Shown here: positions 27,488-36,280 of the stretch, piece after piece
Position numbering within the stretch: the first letter of the stretch is position 1
How the letters are laid out: every line of letters starts with the position of its first letter
From: Bacteroidales bacterium UBA5548
Lineage (GTDB): Bacteria > Bacteroidota > Bacteroidia > Bacteroidales > UBA932
DNA length: 64,000 bases
NCBI GenBank assembly: GCA_002425935.1
Contig: DINE01000027.1
Coordinates: 170,491 to 234,490 of the forward strand
Reading direction: 5' to 3'
Program-made: the position numbers and the translations under genes
Notes under the pieces: model-generated
What the model was told of the DNA's origin: nothing
Database searches by the model: none
What the model saw: only the letters and a program-made list of their open reading frames with translations

Positions 27488-29512
27488 CTATAAAGTTATG
27501 TTAATTCCCGCTTTAATCCATCTTCCGGGCTGAGGAAGATTGCCGATAAAGAGATAATGGGTGTTAAAAATAATGGTAATCTCTGCAAAGGGAGTTATTT
27601 TGCCACCGGTCCAGAGAAGTTTAAGATCTGTCAGGAAAAATGGCTTGTAAGGTAGTTCTGAGTTGGCAGGGCCAAGATAGGTTCCCTCTCTCTTCTGATA
27701 AGAGAGATTCCAGCTTGCTTCCAGTCTGGAGAGCAGAGAGTGGTCTATTCCGGCAATAAATTTATGACGCAGATAGTCTGTTGCATATAGCGATGTAAGG
27801 TTGCCGCTCTCCTTCTTAACATCCAGCCATGCATAGGAGAGTGTGAGACTCTTTACCGGCCCGCTCATAAACCTGTAACCCGCATTTACCTCAAACCCGG
27901 CAGTTGCAACATTTGTCAGGTTTCCCGCCATCCACTGGTCAGATCCGGGTTCTCTTGTCCAGTCTATAATTCTGTAGCCGTACCTGTAGAAACCGGATAG
28001 AGCTGCCCTGAATTTATGTTTCATTAACCTAAGGCCAATTTGTGCCGCGACTGCCTCTTCCGGTCTTAAATTCATATTCCCGGTCTGAGTAGGGCTTTTG
28101 TAGTAGAGGTCTGTAAATGTAGGGTTTCTGTAGCTATTGTGAAGCCAGCCGTTTGCCTCCAGGTATGGATTTATCTGGTATGAGGCGGCAATGCCTGCGT
28201 AAATTCGGGTTATGTCATAACTGTTGCCGGCCATTAATCCGGCGGTGAACCTCCATTTTTCAAGCTGAAGAATGTGTTTAAGGTAATATGAGACTGTTTC
28301 ACGCTCTTTTGAACGCGTAAAGTTAACTCCATCTTCAAATGGTGCCGGCTTCGGAGAGGTCACAGGGTCTCCCAGTACTGTACTATAAATGTGTTCAAAT
28401 CGATACTCTGCGCCAAGAATTGTAGTTCCCCCTCTGTTCCATCTGAAGGCTGCCTTGGCATTGAATCCGGCAATGTCATTCATGTGGTAATTGTGCCCTT
28501 TATACCAGGCTGGAGATTCGTACCTGAAGAGTTCGAACCTGTCGTGATGCCTTCTTTGGTATGCGGTTGCCGATATGCGGATATTACTGCTCTCCCATGT
28601 GTATGTAGCAGAAGAGAGAAACACTCTTGTCTTTTCAAACTGATCGGGATAGGCAACAGAGTAAAAGCTGTTTGCTCCAAACTCCTTTTGCTGATATCCA
28701 GCCTGAAGGTTTACCGAGTGTCCTGTTTTGTTTGTAATTGCAAAGTTTGAGTAGATATTTGTGATGTCAAAATCTGTATTGGCGGAGTATCCGTCACCCC
28801 TGCTGTAGGCGGCTCCTGCCTGTCCGGATAGTTTCCATTTGTCCGAAAATAAACCGGTTGATGTACCGGCGTTGGCAGATCCCCTGAAGTAACCGTACGA
28901 CCCTCCTGAAACTGTTGCCTGGAGTGAGCTCTTATCCGGATTTTTTGTAATTATGTTGATTGCTCCGGAGAATGCGGCAGAGCCTTCGCTCCACGCTCCC
29001 GGACCCTGAAGAATTTCGATTCTCTCTATTTGTGAAATGTCAACCGGAATGTTGAGTGAGTGGTGTCCGGTTTGCGGGTCGGTATAGTTGACCCCGTTTA
29101 TCATTACTATTGTCTGGTCAAATGTTCCGCCCAGAATGTTTATGTCGGCCTGAACTCCTTCGCCTCCTCTGCTCCGGAGGTCAGTACCCTGTATGTATCG
29201 CAAAAGATCCTGAAGATTCTGAACCGGTGTTCGCTCTATCTCTTGCGCCTGAATTACTGCAACTACTCTTACCAGTGGCTGAAAAGGGGAGGGTCGTTCT
29301 GTGTTGATAACCAACTCTTCAAGTTGAATAAGTGTCTCATTTGTGCTTTTGGTTTGTGCTGATAACGGCTGACTCTTCATTACAAGAAGTGAGTAAGTCA
29401 CCGACAGTACACCTATCATTATCACCTTTTTCAGTGAGGCAAATGCCGCCCAGGGCCTCCTCTTCCATCGTTTAAAGCAGATGAGCGCTTTTTGTTTTAC
29501 ATTTTTGTACAT
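27488..29512 (-). CDS. TonB-dependent receptor, BtuB-like
   Basis: The 674-residue receptor has no carboxypeptidase-like domain: the plug (about 65-190, with VMINGVNYTDPQTG and IEILQGPGAWSEG) follows directly and then a barrel. It begins with an unusual positively charged stretch of about 30 residues (KRWKRRPW) before the hydrophobic signal core, a pattern I associate with BtuB-like receptors of Bacteroidota. The substrate may be a corrinoid, but no cobalamin riboswitch could fit in the 85 bp to the divergent gene. It is transcribed with the MBL-fold gene. Confidence 0.82.
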   Translation of the reverse strand: MYKNVKQKALICFKRWKRRPWAAFASLKKVIMIGVLSVTYSLLVMKSQPLSAQTKSTNETLIQLEELVINTERPSPFQPLVRVVAVIQAQEIERTPVQNLQDLLRYIQGTDLRSRGGEGVQADINILGGTFDQTIVMINGVNYTDPQTGHHSLNIPVDISQIERIEILQGPGAWSEGSAAFSGAINIITKNPDKSSLQATVSGGSYGYFRGSANAGTSTGLFSDKWKLSGQAGAAYSRGDGYSANTDFDITNIYSNFAITNKTGHSVNLQAGYQQKEFGANSFYSVAYPDQFEKTRVFLSSATYTWESSNIRISATAYQRRHHDRFELFRYESPAWYKGHNYHMNDIAGFNAKAAFRWNRGGTTILGAEYRFEHIYSTVLGDPVTSPKPAPFEDGVNFTRSKERETVSYYLKHILQLEKWRFTAGLMAGNSYDITRIYAGIAASYQINPYLEANGWLHNSYRNPTFTDLYYKSPTQTGNMNLRPEEAVAAQIGLRLMKHKFRAALSGFYRYGYRIIDWTREPGSDQWMAGNLTNVATAGFEVNAGYRFMSGPVKSLTLSYAWLDVKKESGNLTSLYATDYLRHKFIAGIDHSLLSRLEASWNLSYQKREGTYLGPANSELPYKPFFLTDLKLLWTGGKITPFAEITIIFNTHYLFIGNLPQPGRWIKAGINITL

Positions 29513-29522
29513 AAATATGATC

Positions 29523-29539
29523 TTTTGCGAGGCGCAAAA
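29523..29539. repeat. Palindrome in the divergent TonB receptor / M20 promoter region
   Basis: TTTTGCG (29523-29529) and CGCAAAA (29533-29539) form perfect arms around AGG, eleven bases upstream of the receptor start codon. It could be an operator or simply a hairpin in the receptor leader. Confidence 0.4.
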
Positions 29540-29574
29540 TTGGTACTAATGTGAATATCCTCCAAATTATTTGT

Positions 29575-29582
29575 TACTTTTG
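29575..29582 (+). promoter_or_regulatory. -7 box for the M20 amidohydrolase operon
   Basis: TACTTTTG matches TAnnTTTG and lies 15 bp before ATG 29598. Because transcription would start near 29589, the upstream in-frame start at 29571 could not be used, supporting ATG 29598. Confidence 0.6.
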
Positions 29583-29597
29583 GAGAAACGGCAAACT

Positions 29598-30791
29598 ATG
29601 AAAACAAATTGTCTGTTCGGGTTTTTCCTGATTTTAACACTTAATCTTTTCTCTTCGATGGCAACGTCTCAAACATTAAACACTGATGCAACTTTTTATG
29701 AAGGGCTCCTGAAAATAAAGCAAGAGCTTTACAGTACGGCGGAGTATTCAAATCAGGAGGTAAAAACAGCCGGTATTGTTCTTAAACATCTGAGCGGCAC
29801 CTCTCCTGATATATTACACAGCAATGTTGGAGGTTACGGGATAATAGCAGGATACAAGGGCAGCCTTCCGGGGCCCTCTGTTATGTTCAGGTGTGAGATG
29901 GATGCAATTAAAACCGAAAATGGATTTGAGCATTTATGCGGTCACGACGGACATATGACAATCCTTCTGGGTCTCTCTCAGATAATCTCTGCAGACAGGA
30001 ATTTCGGAGGAACAATATATCTGCTGTTTCAGCCAGCCGAAGAGATTGGAGAGGGGGCCGCACGAATGGTTAAGGATATGGAGAGCCTGGGGCTGAAGTT
30101 CGATTATGCATTTGCTCTTCACAACAATCCTGGTTACGACCTTAATAAAGTTATTATTCATGAAGGAGTGTATGCTGCCGGGTCGGTTGGAATGGAGATT
30201 CACTTTAAGGGGGCGCCTTCGCATGCGGCTTACCCCGAGCAGGCGGTGTCGCCATTTAATGCAATAGTTGAAACTGCCGGTTATATGCAGTCGCTAAACA
30301 GTGCCGGGGATATTTTTAAAGGATTTATTCTGGGTACTGTGGTAAATATCACTTTGGGGGAGATTAATTATGGTGTTACTCCTGGTGAAGGATATATTAG
30401 AATGACTTTACGTTCGTTTGTTGATGAAGATCTTGATAAACTGTGCTCTCTGATGGAGGATTTTGCAGGTAAGAGAGCTCAGGCTCACGGGTTAAAGGTC
30501 AGTTTTGGATATTTTGACAGATTCCCGGCAACCGTAAATGACACAAAAGCCAATGAAATGGTGGTACAGGCAGCGCAAACCGTTAGCAAAGGCATAATTT
30601 ATGCAAAGGAACCAACAAGAGGTTCCGACGATTTTGCATTTTTTGCAACTGCGGCTAACTCCTCATTTTTTGATATTGGTAATGGTAAAGGTGGCGATAT
30701 ACATACAAGCGGTTACAGATTCTCTCCGGAACTGATAGAAACGGCCTTGAAAATATACAGGGATCTGATTTATAATGTTAAAATACAATAG
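29598..30791 (+). CDS. Exported M20-family amidohydrolase / metallopeptidase
   Basis: The protein has about 397 residues from ATG 29598 with a signal peptide ending near MATSQT. Metal-site motifs of the M20 amidohydrolase group are present: CGHDGH (114-119), QPAEEIGEGA, a LHNNPG His and a C-terminal GGDIHTSGY His. Such enzymes hydrolyse N-acyl amino acids or small peptides. Export to the periplasm fits with peptide scavenging. It starts the operon M20, nitroreductase, DUF5686. Confidence 0.88.
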   Translation: MKTNCLFGFFLILTLNLFSSMATSQTLNTDATFYEGLLKIKQELYSTAEYSNQEVKTAGIVLKHLSGTSPDILHSNVGGYGIIAGYKGSLPGPSVMFRCEMDAIKTENGFEHLCGHDGHMTILLGLSQIISADRNFGGTIYLLFQPAEEIGEGAARMVKDMESLGLKFDYAFALHNNPGYDLNKVIIHEGVYAAGSVGMEIHFKGAPSHAAYPEQAVSPFNAIVETAGYMQSLNSAGDIFKGFILGTVVNITLGEINYGVTPGEGYIRMTLRSFVDEDLDKLCSLMEDFAGKRAQAHGLKVSFGYFDRFPATVNDTKANEMVVQAAQTVSKGIIYAKEPTRGSDDFAFFATAANSSFFDIGNGKGGDIHTSGYRFSPELIETALKIYRDLIYNVKIQ

Positions 30792-30795
30792 TGAG

Positions 30796-31362
30796 ATGAA
30801 GAGAAAATTCTTTGTTACAGTTACAGCTCTTTTAGCGGCATCGGTTATGCTTACCGCACAAAACCCAACCCTGGAAACTATTTTCAGCAGAAAAAGCGTA
30901 AGAACATATACCGATCAGCCCGTCTCTGTAGATGATCTTATGATGCTGGTAAGAGCCGGAATGGCAGCACCAACAGGTATGAATCGTCAGCCATGGGAGT
31001 TTTTTATAGTTCAGGACAAAGCTCTGATGGCCTCTCTTTCCGAGAAGATTCCGTACGCAAGAATGCTCAAGGAGGCTCAGGCCGCAATTGTGGTTATTGG
31101 AAACCCGGAAAAGTCGGTTTACTGGTATCTTGACTGCTCAGCAGCAGCACAGAATATTCTACTTGCTGCAGAGTCTATGGGGCTGGGTGCAGTCTGGACG
31201 GCAGGCTATCCATACGAAGACAGAATGGAGACAATTGCTAAGGCAGTCGGAATTCCAAAACCCTATCTGCCTCTTTGCCTGATTCCGATTGGATATCCAA
31301 AAGGTGAACAGAAGCCGAAAGATAAGTGGGTAGAATCAAAAGTTCATCTCAATACGTGGTAA
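30796..31362 (+). CDS. Exported nitroreductase-family flavoprotein
   Basis: The protein has about 188 residues from ATG 30796, 4 bp after the M20 stop. A clear signal peptide (ending near MLTAQN) is followed by the nitroreductase fold: SRKSVRTYTDQPV, then AAPTGMNRQPWEFF, which carries FMN contacts, and a GLGAVWTAGY segment. Nitroreductases bind FMN and reduce nitro groups, quinones or related compounds, usually in the cytoplasm. An exported form implies a periplasmic flavoprotein. Substrate unknown. It is not BluB-like in its motifs. Confidence 0.87.
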   Translation: MKRKFFVTVTALLAASVMLTAQNPTLETIFSRKSVRTYTDQPVSVDDLMMLVRAGMAAPTGMNRQPWEFFIVQDKALMASLSEKIPYARMLKEAQAAIVVIGNPEKSVYWYLDCSAAAQNILLAAESMGLGAVWTAGYPYEDRMETIAKAVGIPKPYLPLCLIPIGYPKGEQKPKDKWVESKVHLNTW

Positions 31363-33902
31363 TCAGGATAGTGCTCATACTTTGGTCTCTTCTGACAGCC
31401 TGCACTTTGAACGCTTCGGTCTTCAGAGGAAAAATAGTTGACGGCGGAGGTCTGCCTGTACCCTATGCCTCTGTCTATATTCATGAGCTATCTACAGGAG
31501 TAAGTGCAGACGATAAAGGGGAGTTCAGAATTTCACTCTCTCCCGGAACCTATACTTGTGAAATCTCCTCTCTTGGATTCAGGAGAGAGAAATTTTCTAT
31601 AGAGATCGGGACTGAAAATATCAGTAAAACAGTTGTGCTTATCGAGGAGGTCTACAAGCTTAGTGACGTCACTTTCAGAGGCAGGGGAGAGGAGAGGGCA
31701 CTCTCGGTTATGAGAAGAGCCATTGCAAGAGCTCCATACCACAGGCAACAAGTGAGGCACTACGAATCCTCTGTCTATACAAAGGGGACAATGAAAATTA
31801 CAAAAATTCCTGCTCTGCTTCGTCTCCAAGCAGGTAGAAGTAAAACCGGACTCGTTCTTAATAAACTCTTTCTTATTGAATCCCACTCAGAGATTGTATA
31901 TAACTACCCAAACAGCTATGACGAAACAGTAAAGGCAATCTCCTCTACAATCCCTTCGGAAGTTGATCCGGGGAACATGACCGGTGTAATCAGGGCATCT
32001 GTTTACAATAAAGAGTTTTTTGGAAAACTCTCTCCGCTTGCTCCTAATGCGTTTAATTACTACAAGTTTGTTTACGAAGGCATTACAAATGAATCAGGCA
32101 GAATAATTAATAAAATACGAGTTACTCCAAAAAAGGGTGACTCAAAACTTATAACAGGCCATATCTATATTCAGGATGACACATGGAATGTCTCATACCT
32201 CGAATTTGTAACCAAAGAGGCAGGTGTTACTATGAACATTAAGGTTAACTTCAATGAAGTAAAGCCGTCTGTGATGATGCCTACAGCCTACTCTGCAGAT
32301 ATTAAGGTAGATATTCTTGGTATAAATGCCGGCGGAAGATACAACTCTTCGGTGACCTACTCTCGGGTTATCGAAGCAGGGGGCGCTAAAGAGAGTGTTA
32401 GCCCTATACCTGTGAGCAAAGAGATAACTTCTCGTGAGGCCAGAAAAATAGCCGCAGCAACCGAAAAGTCTGTTTTAAAGAGCGATAGCTCAAGCAGAAA
32501 GAAGGATCTGGAGATAAAAAGAGATACAACTCACAAACGGGTGGTTGACACGCTTGCTAAACTCAGAGATAATACCTACTGGGCCGAGGTCAGAAGACTA
32601 CCTCTGAGCGAAGATGAAATTATCTCCTACAAAATATCTGACTCACTTAAAAAGGAGTTTAAAAGGGTATTTGACGAAGACTCTGTCAGGAGGATTAACC
32701 GCTCTACAGGAAACAAGGTTATGGATAAAATCTTCTATGAGGCCAGATACAAAGCCGGCAGTAACATTACGCTGGGATACGGAGGACTCACCAGAGTTGT
32801 GGGAGATTTCAATTTTGTTGATGGATACCAGTTTGGTCAGAATTTTTATGCAGCATACCGATTTAAGAATAATACCTCTTTAACCATAACACCGGAGTTA
32901 TATTACTCGACGCAAAGAGAAGAGCTTCAGTGGAAAGCCGATGCTGTTTTGACATATGCACCACTCAGGCAGGGTGTGTTAAGGGCAAGTGCAGGAAGAG
33001 TGAGCAGTAATATTAGTAAAACACAGGGTGTTACATCTACTGTCAACTCTTATGCAACATTTCTTTTCGGACTCAACCCTGTCAAATACCACCTAAGATC
33101 CTGGTACGAGCTTTCGAGCTCAGCAGATATTGCAAATGGCTTAAAACTGTCGGCAGGCATTGGATTTGAAAGAAGCTCTCCGTTGGTGAACGGAGAGGTG
33201 AAATCACTTTTCGGGAAAACTCCCCCTCCAAATATTCCATTTAATATATATAATGCAGTTTCGGAGCCGCACAGCTCACTCTATTATAACGCATCACTCT
33301 CGTTTACTCCTGAATATTACTACAGGATCAGAAATGGACAGAAGCGATATGTGCGAAGCAGATTTCCTACGTTTACTATTTACACCAGAGGAGCATTTGG
33401 GTCGGGCTCGGAGGATTACTCCTCATATGGTATGGCAGGTATGACTGTAGCTCATAGATTCAGTACGGGACTGTACGGCACTCTCCTTTATAATGTGGAC
33501 GCCGGAGGATTTTATAAAAGGGAGAGAGTTTTTCTGACAGACTTCAGACATTTTGCATCTTCAGATATAATGGTGACAGAGAGCGGATTCTTTAACTCAT
33601 TTCTGCTTCTGGACAGCTACAAATACTCTACTCCCGAAAGCTGGGTTACACTGAATGCAGAATACAGGGCTGACTATCTTCTCCTTAACCGTCTGCCATT
33701 CATTAATAGTGCCTTTTTATATGAAGCGCTGCACCTTAAAGCACTTTGGTTGCCGGAGAAGAGGATAACTCATTCAGAAATCGGTTACTCCTTTGGAATG
33801 AAAGGGCTTGGCAGAGTGGGGGTATTTGTGGGATTTGACGGGTTAAAATACAACTCAACAGGATTCAGAGTTGAGCTGCCTATCCTCTCTCAGCTTAGAT
33901 AG
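31326..33902 (+). CDS. DUF5686 / carboxypeptidase-like domain outer-membrane protein
   Basis: The frame opens at GTG 31326, inside the nitroreductase gene; GTG 31356 is a plausible later start. The protein has up to 858 residues. The signal sequence is followed by a carboxypeptidase-like regulatory domain (about 32-110), then the DUF5686 region (from about RALSVMRRAIARAPYHR) and a C-terminal beta-rich domain typical of outer-membrane barrels. DUF5686 proteins are widespread in Bacteroidota and unassigned in function. Its 3' end overlaps the convergent purN gene by 13 bp. Confidence 0.85.
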   Translation: MGRIKSSSQYVVIRIVLILWSLLTACTLNASVFRGKIVDGGGLPVPYASVYIHELSTGVSADDKGEFRISLSPGTYTCEISSLGFRREKFSIEIGTENISKTVVLIEEVYKLSDVTFRGRGEERALSVMRRAIARAPYHRQQVRHYESSVYTKGTMKITKIPALLRLQAGRSKTGLVLNKLFLIESHSEIVYNYPNSYDETVKAISSTIPSEVDPGNMTGVIRASVYNKEFFGKLSPLAPNAFNYYKFVYEGITNESGRIINKIRVTPKKGDSKLITGHIYIQDDTWNVSYLEFVTKEAGVTMNIKVNFNEVKPSVMMPTAYSADIKVDILGINAGGRYNSSVTYSRVIEAGGAKESVSPIPVSKEITSREARKIAAATEKSVLKSDSSSRKKDLEIKRDTTHKRVVDTLAKLRDNTYWAEVRRLPLSEDEIISYKISDSLKKEFKRVFDEDSVRRINRSTGNKVMDKIFYEARYKAGSNITLGYGGLTRVVGDFNFVDGYQFGQNFYAAYRFKNNTSLTITPELYYSTQREELQWKADAVLTYAPLRQGVLRASAGRVSSNISKTQGVTSTVNSYATFLFGLNPVKYHLRSWYELSSSADIANGLKLSAGIGFERSSPLVNGEVKSLFGKTPPPNIPFNIYNAVSEPHSSLYYNASLSFTPEYYYRIRNGQKRYVRSRFPTFTIYTRGAFGSGSEDYSSYGMAGMTVAHRFSTGLYGTLLYNVDAGGFYKRERVFLTDFRHFASSDIMVTESGFFNSFLLLDSYKYSTPESWVTLNAEYRADYLLLNRLPFINSAFLYEALHLKALWLPEKRITHSEIGYSFGMKGLGRVGVFVGFDGLKYNSTGFRVELPILSQLR

Positions 33903-34474
33903 CGCGAGTTTATAAACTGATCAATCACTTTTGGAAAGTGCTCTTTTTCCAGCTCATGTATTTTAAAGGCAAGGGAATCCGGTGTCTCTCCCTCTTCAAT
34001 TATGCACTTTGCCTGAAAAAGGGTCTCCCCGTTGTCATATATCTCATCAACAAGATGAATTGTTATGCCGGACTCAAAATCGCATGAGTCAATTACCGCC
34101 TGATGTACTCTGCTGCCGTACATCCCTTTTCCACCATATTTTGGCAGTAGGGACGGATGGATGTTTATTATACGGCCTCTGTAAGCGGTTACAACTCTGT
34201 CAGGAACCTTAAGAAGAAAACCAGCCAGTACAATTATATCAATTTTTTCACTTGAAAGCAGTTGGTCAACCGTCTCTGTCTCTCTCAAATCGGTTGCAGA
34301 GAAGACGAAACTTTTAACATTCAAATTTTTTGCCCTCGTCAGCACAAATGCATCCGACCTGTTTGAAAGGATCAGCTTAACATTTACCTTAGGGTTGCCC
34401 GAAAAGTACCTTACTATGTTTTCTGCATTTGTTCCGCTACCTGAAGCAAATATTGCTATATTTACGCTCTCCAT
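33890..34474 (-). CDS. purN: Phosphoribosylglycinamide formyltransferase 1
   Basis: The 194-residue enzyme transfers a formyl group from 10-formyl-tetrahydrofolate to GAR in purine synthesis. Key stretches are FASGSGTNAENI at the N-terminus (phosphate loop) and the catalytic-site sequence NIHPSLLPKYGGKGMYG, with the essential Asn-His and the Asp of the following SGITIHLVDEIYDNG. Length is normal for PurN. It overlaps the DUF5686 gene tail to tail by 13 bp and has a -7 box at 34496-34503. Confidence 0.97.
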   Translation of the reverse strand: MESVNIAIFASGSGTNAENIVRYFSGNPKVNVKLILSNRSDAFVLTRAKNLNVKSFVFSATDLRETETVDQLLSSEKIDIIVLAGFLLKVPDRVVTAYRGRIINIHPSLLPKYGGKGMYGSRVHQAVIDSCDFESGITIHLVDEIYDNGETLFQAKCIIEEGETPDSLAFKIHELEKEHFPKVIDQFINSRYLS

Positions 34475-34495
34475 TTATTGACAGTTTTGGGTGTG

Positions 34496-34503
34496 CAAAG
34501 ATA
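34496..34503 (-). promoter_or_regulatory. -7 box for purN
   Basis: The minus strand reads TATCTTTG, an exact match to TAnnTTTG, 22 bp upstream of the purN ATG at 34474. No -33 element was identified. Confidence 0.55.
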
Positions 34504-34683
34504 AGAAAAATAGGGCATTATTGAGAAAATGAGTTTATTTATACCGGGATAAAATATCACACAGTCAATCAGTAAGATATGGTTTCACTTTGTAGATTTT
34601 TTTCATTTTTTGAATTTTTTACCTTTCTTTGCAACCTAATTTTGAAATAACAAACACTTTTTATTAACTAATTATTTAGAATC

Positions 34684-34920
34684 ATGGCAGACATTAATGC
34701 AAAAGTTAAAGCCATCATCGTTGACAAGTTAGGCGTTGAGGAATCGGAGGTAACTCCTACAGCTAGTTTTACTAACGATCTGGGAGCCGACTCTTTGGAC
34801 ACTGTAGAACTCATCATGGAGTTTGAAAAAGCTTTCGGCATTACCATTCCTGATGAGGCTGCTGAAAAGATCTCTACAGTAGGAGATGCTATAGCTTACA
34901 TCGAGAACAATACCAAGTAA
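34684..34920 (+). CDS. acpP: Acyl carrier protein
   Basis: This 78-residue protein carries the growing acyl chain in fatty acid synthesis. Ser37 in DLGADSLDTVEL is the site for the 4'-phosphopantetheine arm. It lies 14 bp before fabF. The 209-bp spacer to purN (34475-34683) holds the purN -7 box at 34496-34503. On the plus strand it has only a degenerate TTTCTTTG at 34624-34631, which may be the acpP -7 box. Confidence 0.99.
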   Translation: MADINAKVKAIIVDKLGVEESEVTPTASFTNDLGADSLDTVELIMEFEKAFGITIPDEAAEKISTVGDAIAYIENNTK

Positions 34921-34934
34921 TTAATCACAAGTTT

Positions 34935-36185
34935 ATGTTAAAAAGAGTTGTTGTCACAGGTATTGGGACCATCAATCCAATCGGGAACAGTATTGCTGAG
35001 TACTTCGGCAATCTTGATCAAGGTCTCAGCGGGGCAAACCTGATTACCCGTTTTGATACTACCCTTTTTAAAACCAAATTTGCTTGTGAAATTAAGGATT
35101 ACGATCCTGCAAAGTACGGAATAGATAAAAAAGAGGAGCGTAAACTGGACAGGTTTACCCAGTATGCATTTATTGCAACCGCCGAGGCTATGACCGACAG
35201 CTCCCTTGATCTTGAAAAAGTAAATCCGGACAGGGCAGGAGTAATACTTGGAACAGGAATAGGAGGGATAGATACCCTCTTTCAAGAGGTTATGGGCTAT
35301 TTCGAAGGAGGTTGTACTCCCCGCTTTAGCCCTTTCCTGATTCCTAAAATGATCCCGGACATCGCTCCCGGAATGATCTCCATGAAATATGGATTCAGAG
35401 GGCCAAACTATACAACCGTATCTGCGTGTGCCTCGTCGACTCACGCGATGATTGATGCCTTTAATATGATCAGGCTTGGTAAAGCCGACATCATTATTAC
35501 CGGTGGTTCAGAAGCTGGTATCACGGTACCAAGCATCGGCGGTTTTAACTCGGCTCAGGCGCTTTCTACAAATAATGAAAATTACAAAACGGCATCTAAA
35601 CCATTCGACAAAAACAGAGATGGATTTGTTATGGGAGAGGGTGCTGGTGTGTTGATTTTCGAAGAGTATGAGCACGCTGTTGCCAGGGGAGCAAAAATTT
35701 ATTGCGAAGTAGGCGGAGGCGGTATGACTGCCGATGCACATCACATTACAGCTCCTCATCCTGAGGGATTGGGCGCAATGAATGTGATGAGGGTGGCACT
35801 TGAGGATGGAAACATTGCACCTGAAGAGGTTGATTACATTAATGTTCACGGCACTGCCACTCCTCTGGGAGACATTGCCGAGCTTAAGGCTATCAAAGGA
35901 CTTTTCGGAGAGCATGCATATAAACTCAATATTAGTGCAACCAAATCCATGACCGGTCACCTGCTTGGTGCAACAGGAGCTGTTGAAGCTCTTGCTTGTG
36001 TTCATGCGATTGAATCCGGAATGGTCCCTCCTACAATAAATTTCGAAACTGAGGATCCTGAAATCGACTACAAGTTAAACCTTACTCTTAATAAGGCACA
36101 GAAAAGAGAGGTTAATGTGGCCATGAACAACACCTTCGGGTTTGGCGGTCACAACTCCTGCATTGTCTTCAGAAAGGTAAAATAG
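34935..36185 (+). CDS. fabF: 3-oxoacyl-ACP synthase II
   Basis: The 416-residue condensing enzyme elongates acyl-ACP with malonyl-ACP. The catalytic Cys165 lies in SACASSTHAM, and the two active-site His are His305 in VHGTATPLGD and His342 in KSMTGHLLGA. The C-terminal NNTFGFGGHN is also conserved. It follows acpP by 14 bp and is followed by a strong terminator, so acpP-fabF form a two-gene unit. Confidence 0.98.
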   Translation: MLKRVVVTGIGTINPIGNSIAEYFGNLDQGLSGANLITRFDTTLFKTKFACEIKDYDPAKYGIDKKEERKLDRFTQYAFIATAEAMTDSSLDLEKVNPDRAGVILGTGIGGIDTLFQEVMGYFEGGCTPRFSPFLIPKMIPDIAPGMISMKYGFRGPNYTTVSACASSTHAMIDAFNMIRLGKADIIITGGSEAGITVPSIGGFNSAQALSTNNENYKTASKPFDKNRDGFVMGEGAGVLIFEEYEHAVARGAKIYCEVGGGGMTADAHHITAPHPEGLGAMNVMRVALEDGNIAPEEVDYINVHGTATPLGDIAELKAIKGLFGEHAYKLNISATKSMTGHLLGATGAVEALACVHAIESGMVPPTINFETEDPEIDYKLNLTLNKAQKREVNVAMNNTFGFGGHNSCIVFRKVK

Positions 36186-36207
36186 GTTTTAAAAACGAAA
36201 AAAATAT

Positions 36208-36236
36208 AAGAGCAGTCCGAAAGGGCTGCTCTTTTT
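36208..36236 (+). terminator. Terminator after fabF
   Basis: An 11-bp stem (36208-36218 and 36223-36233, one G-T pair) with a GAAA tetraloop is followed by T residues. The plus-strand A-rich side could also serve the convergent gene ending at 36281. Confidence 0.88.
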
Positions 36237-36280
36237 GTATCTCTTTATCTTAATCTGTGGCTCTCAGCTCAAGTTGTTGA

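Noticed and set aside
29513..29597. Cobalamin riboswitch upstream of the BtuB-like receptor
   Set aside because: Only 85 bp separate the divergent starts, too short for a cobalamin riboswitch, and no conserved B12-box was seen.
30796..31362. BluB-type flavin destructase for the B12 lower ligand
   Set aside because: It has a signal peptide and lacks motifs I associate with BluB; placement near a BtuB-like receptor alone is not enough.
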